Shown piece by piece: positions 63,004-64,000 of a stretch of 64,000 bases of DNA. The position numbers and the translations under genes are program-made. Each line of letters starts with the position of its first letter. Positions within the stretch are counted from its first letter, which is position 1. Source of the DNA: Yamagishiella unicocca (lineage: Eukaryota; Chlorophyta; Chlorophyceae; Chlamydomonadales; Volvocaceae); contig BDSL01000012.1 of NCBI GenBank assembly GCA_003116995.1, positions 795,001-859,000 of the forward strand, read 5' to 3'. The notes beneath the pieces were generated by a model. The model searched no databases. It was given only the letters and a program-made list of their open reading frames with translations, and was not told the origin of the DNA.

Positions 63004-64000
63004 GCGGAGAGCCAACATCATCCGGAAGGACCAGCACCGTCCGGTCATCGCCGCCGTGCGAGGAACGGGTGGGCGGCAGGCACTGTGTCCCAACTACGGG
63101 GCCGAATACCGAGGCTCAAGAAAGACTGCGGATGCGACGGCGCGCTCTGGTGCTGTGGCTCGGGGGCCCTCACAGCCACAGGCGGCGCTGGTGCAGGCCG
63201 CTCTGGTGCTTTCTCGCTTTCCCTCTCAGCAATTGCCTGCAGAGCTCACTTTTTCTCCATCGCCAGCTGCGCCAGGCGCTCTGCAGAGTGCGGCTTTTGG
63301 CCACTGTAACCCTAGCGTGGGTGGGGGGGTGGCTCGCTCACGTGGCTGCTCAAACTTAGGGTCACCGTCAGAGTGGTCAGACATTTTACAGAGGGCAAGG
63401 AAAGGTTTACAGAGCCCGCCAGAGGACTTGTGCGCTCTGAAGCATTATGTACGCTCCGCAGCGCGCGGCGGGTTGTCCCAAGGCCCTATATGGCAGCCGT
63501 TTGGGGCTGACCATTTTGGGACGGGGGTTACCTGGTGGGAAGATCAGGGGACGTTTTCTTTTAGACGATGTACACGCGGTGGGGGTACCGGTATGCAACT
63601 CTGGCTCGACGCCCCCGATCCAGCCAGGATCCAGCCCGAATCAAGGGTACTTGATTCTATACCCTAGACGAACGTGCCATTGTACTATTGCTTAGCTGCC
63701 CTGGCGGCACCACCTGCATTCCCCCAACCCCTGCGCCACCAATAATGCCGGCGGCTGGCATATTCACGAGTGCCAGTGCACGCAGCAACCCATGTCAAGA
63801 TGTACGAATCTCATCATCGGCGCCCGCAACTGCAGGAGATTCAGTGGCAAAGAATGATAAGCAGGAAGCGAGCCGGTGAGGCGCACCTAGCCGTGTGTGG
63901 ACAATGACGACCTCAGGGAACGGGCAGACGTGGTGGCTGAAGCACGCGGAAGGCTGGCGGAATGGTGCGACAGGGTGGAGGTCATGGCTGAACGTCGCGA
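63004..64000. other. Duplicated 3' flank to the window end
   Basis: Copy of 53231-54227, with a 6-bp insertion (ccggta) near 63588 and one G-run difference near 63328. The helical exon candidate of 54110 recurs at about 63883 and is cut by the window end. Confidence 0.6.

Larger units (their letters stand above)
60872..64000. repeat. Segmental duplication, second copy (runs off the window)
   Basis: It repeats 51095-54227 with almost complete identity. The first shared bases are ggattgattgattccgg, immediately after the GGAC tract. Confidence 0.97.

Overview
The window looks like nuclear DNA of a volvocine green alga (Chlorophyceae, Volvocales). This is inferred from GC-rich, intron-dense genes with very short exons, minisatellites packed into introns, LINE/SINE elements of green-algal type, and a TIR-like/TPR protein of a kind common in these algae. 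No bacterial-style operon, Shine-Dalgarno site or CRISPR array is present.

Layout. Positions 1-1576 hold simple repeats only. Positions 1577-9054 are a 142-bp satellite of about 53 monomers with local higher-order structure. Positions 9756-19197 (minus) carry one 25-exon gene for a protein of about 1,060 residues: an MGCGAS N-terminus (predicted N-myristoylation), a TIR-like SHRW...WCDIFAINQH...WCLYEIW domain and a long TPR array. A short second MGCGASS gene follows at 21071-21654 (minus). Positions 23024-34704 are a head-to-tail cluster of L1-like LINEs (two nearly identical 5'-truncated copies, one chimeric copy, several tail fragments) interleaved with tRNA-derived SINEs. All but one of these share the same 3' tail. 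The cluster stops about 35 bp before an intact tRNA-Cys(GCA) gene at 34740-34811.

Positions 35950-51206 hold three well-supported metabolic or transport genes: glycerol kinase (minus, 13 exons), a ZIP metal transporter (plus, 5 exons, divergent from glycerol kinase) and an inosine/uridine-type nucleoside hydrolase (minus, 8 exons). A Myb/SANT-like gene (plus) is divergent from the nucleoside hydrolase. The segment 51095-54227, containing nucleoside hydrolase exon 1, the shared promoter region and the whole Myb-like gene, is repeated almost identically at 60872-64000 (window end). The repeat starts exactly where a pure 514-bp GGAC tetranucleotide tract ends. Between the two copies lie a weak organelle-membrane gene candidate, an intronless 165-residue coiled-coil ORF and a cluster of inverted repeats.

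Functional links are limited. Glycerol kinase, ZIP and nucleoside hydrolase are unrelated housekeeping or salvage functions and show only divergent or convergent promoter geometry. All multi-exon models were built by hand from GT-AG (once GC-AG) junctions, phase continuity and family motifs. Terminal exons and alternative acceptors are the least certain parts.
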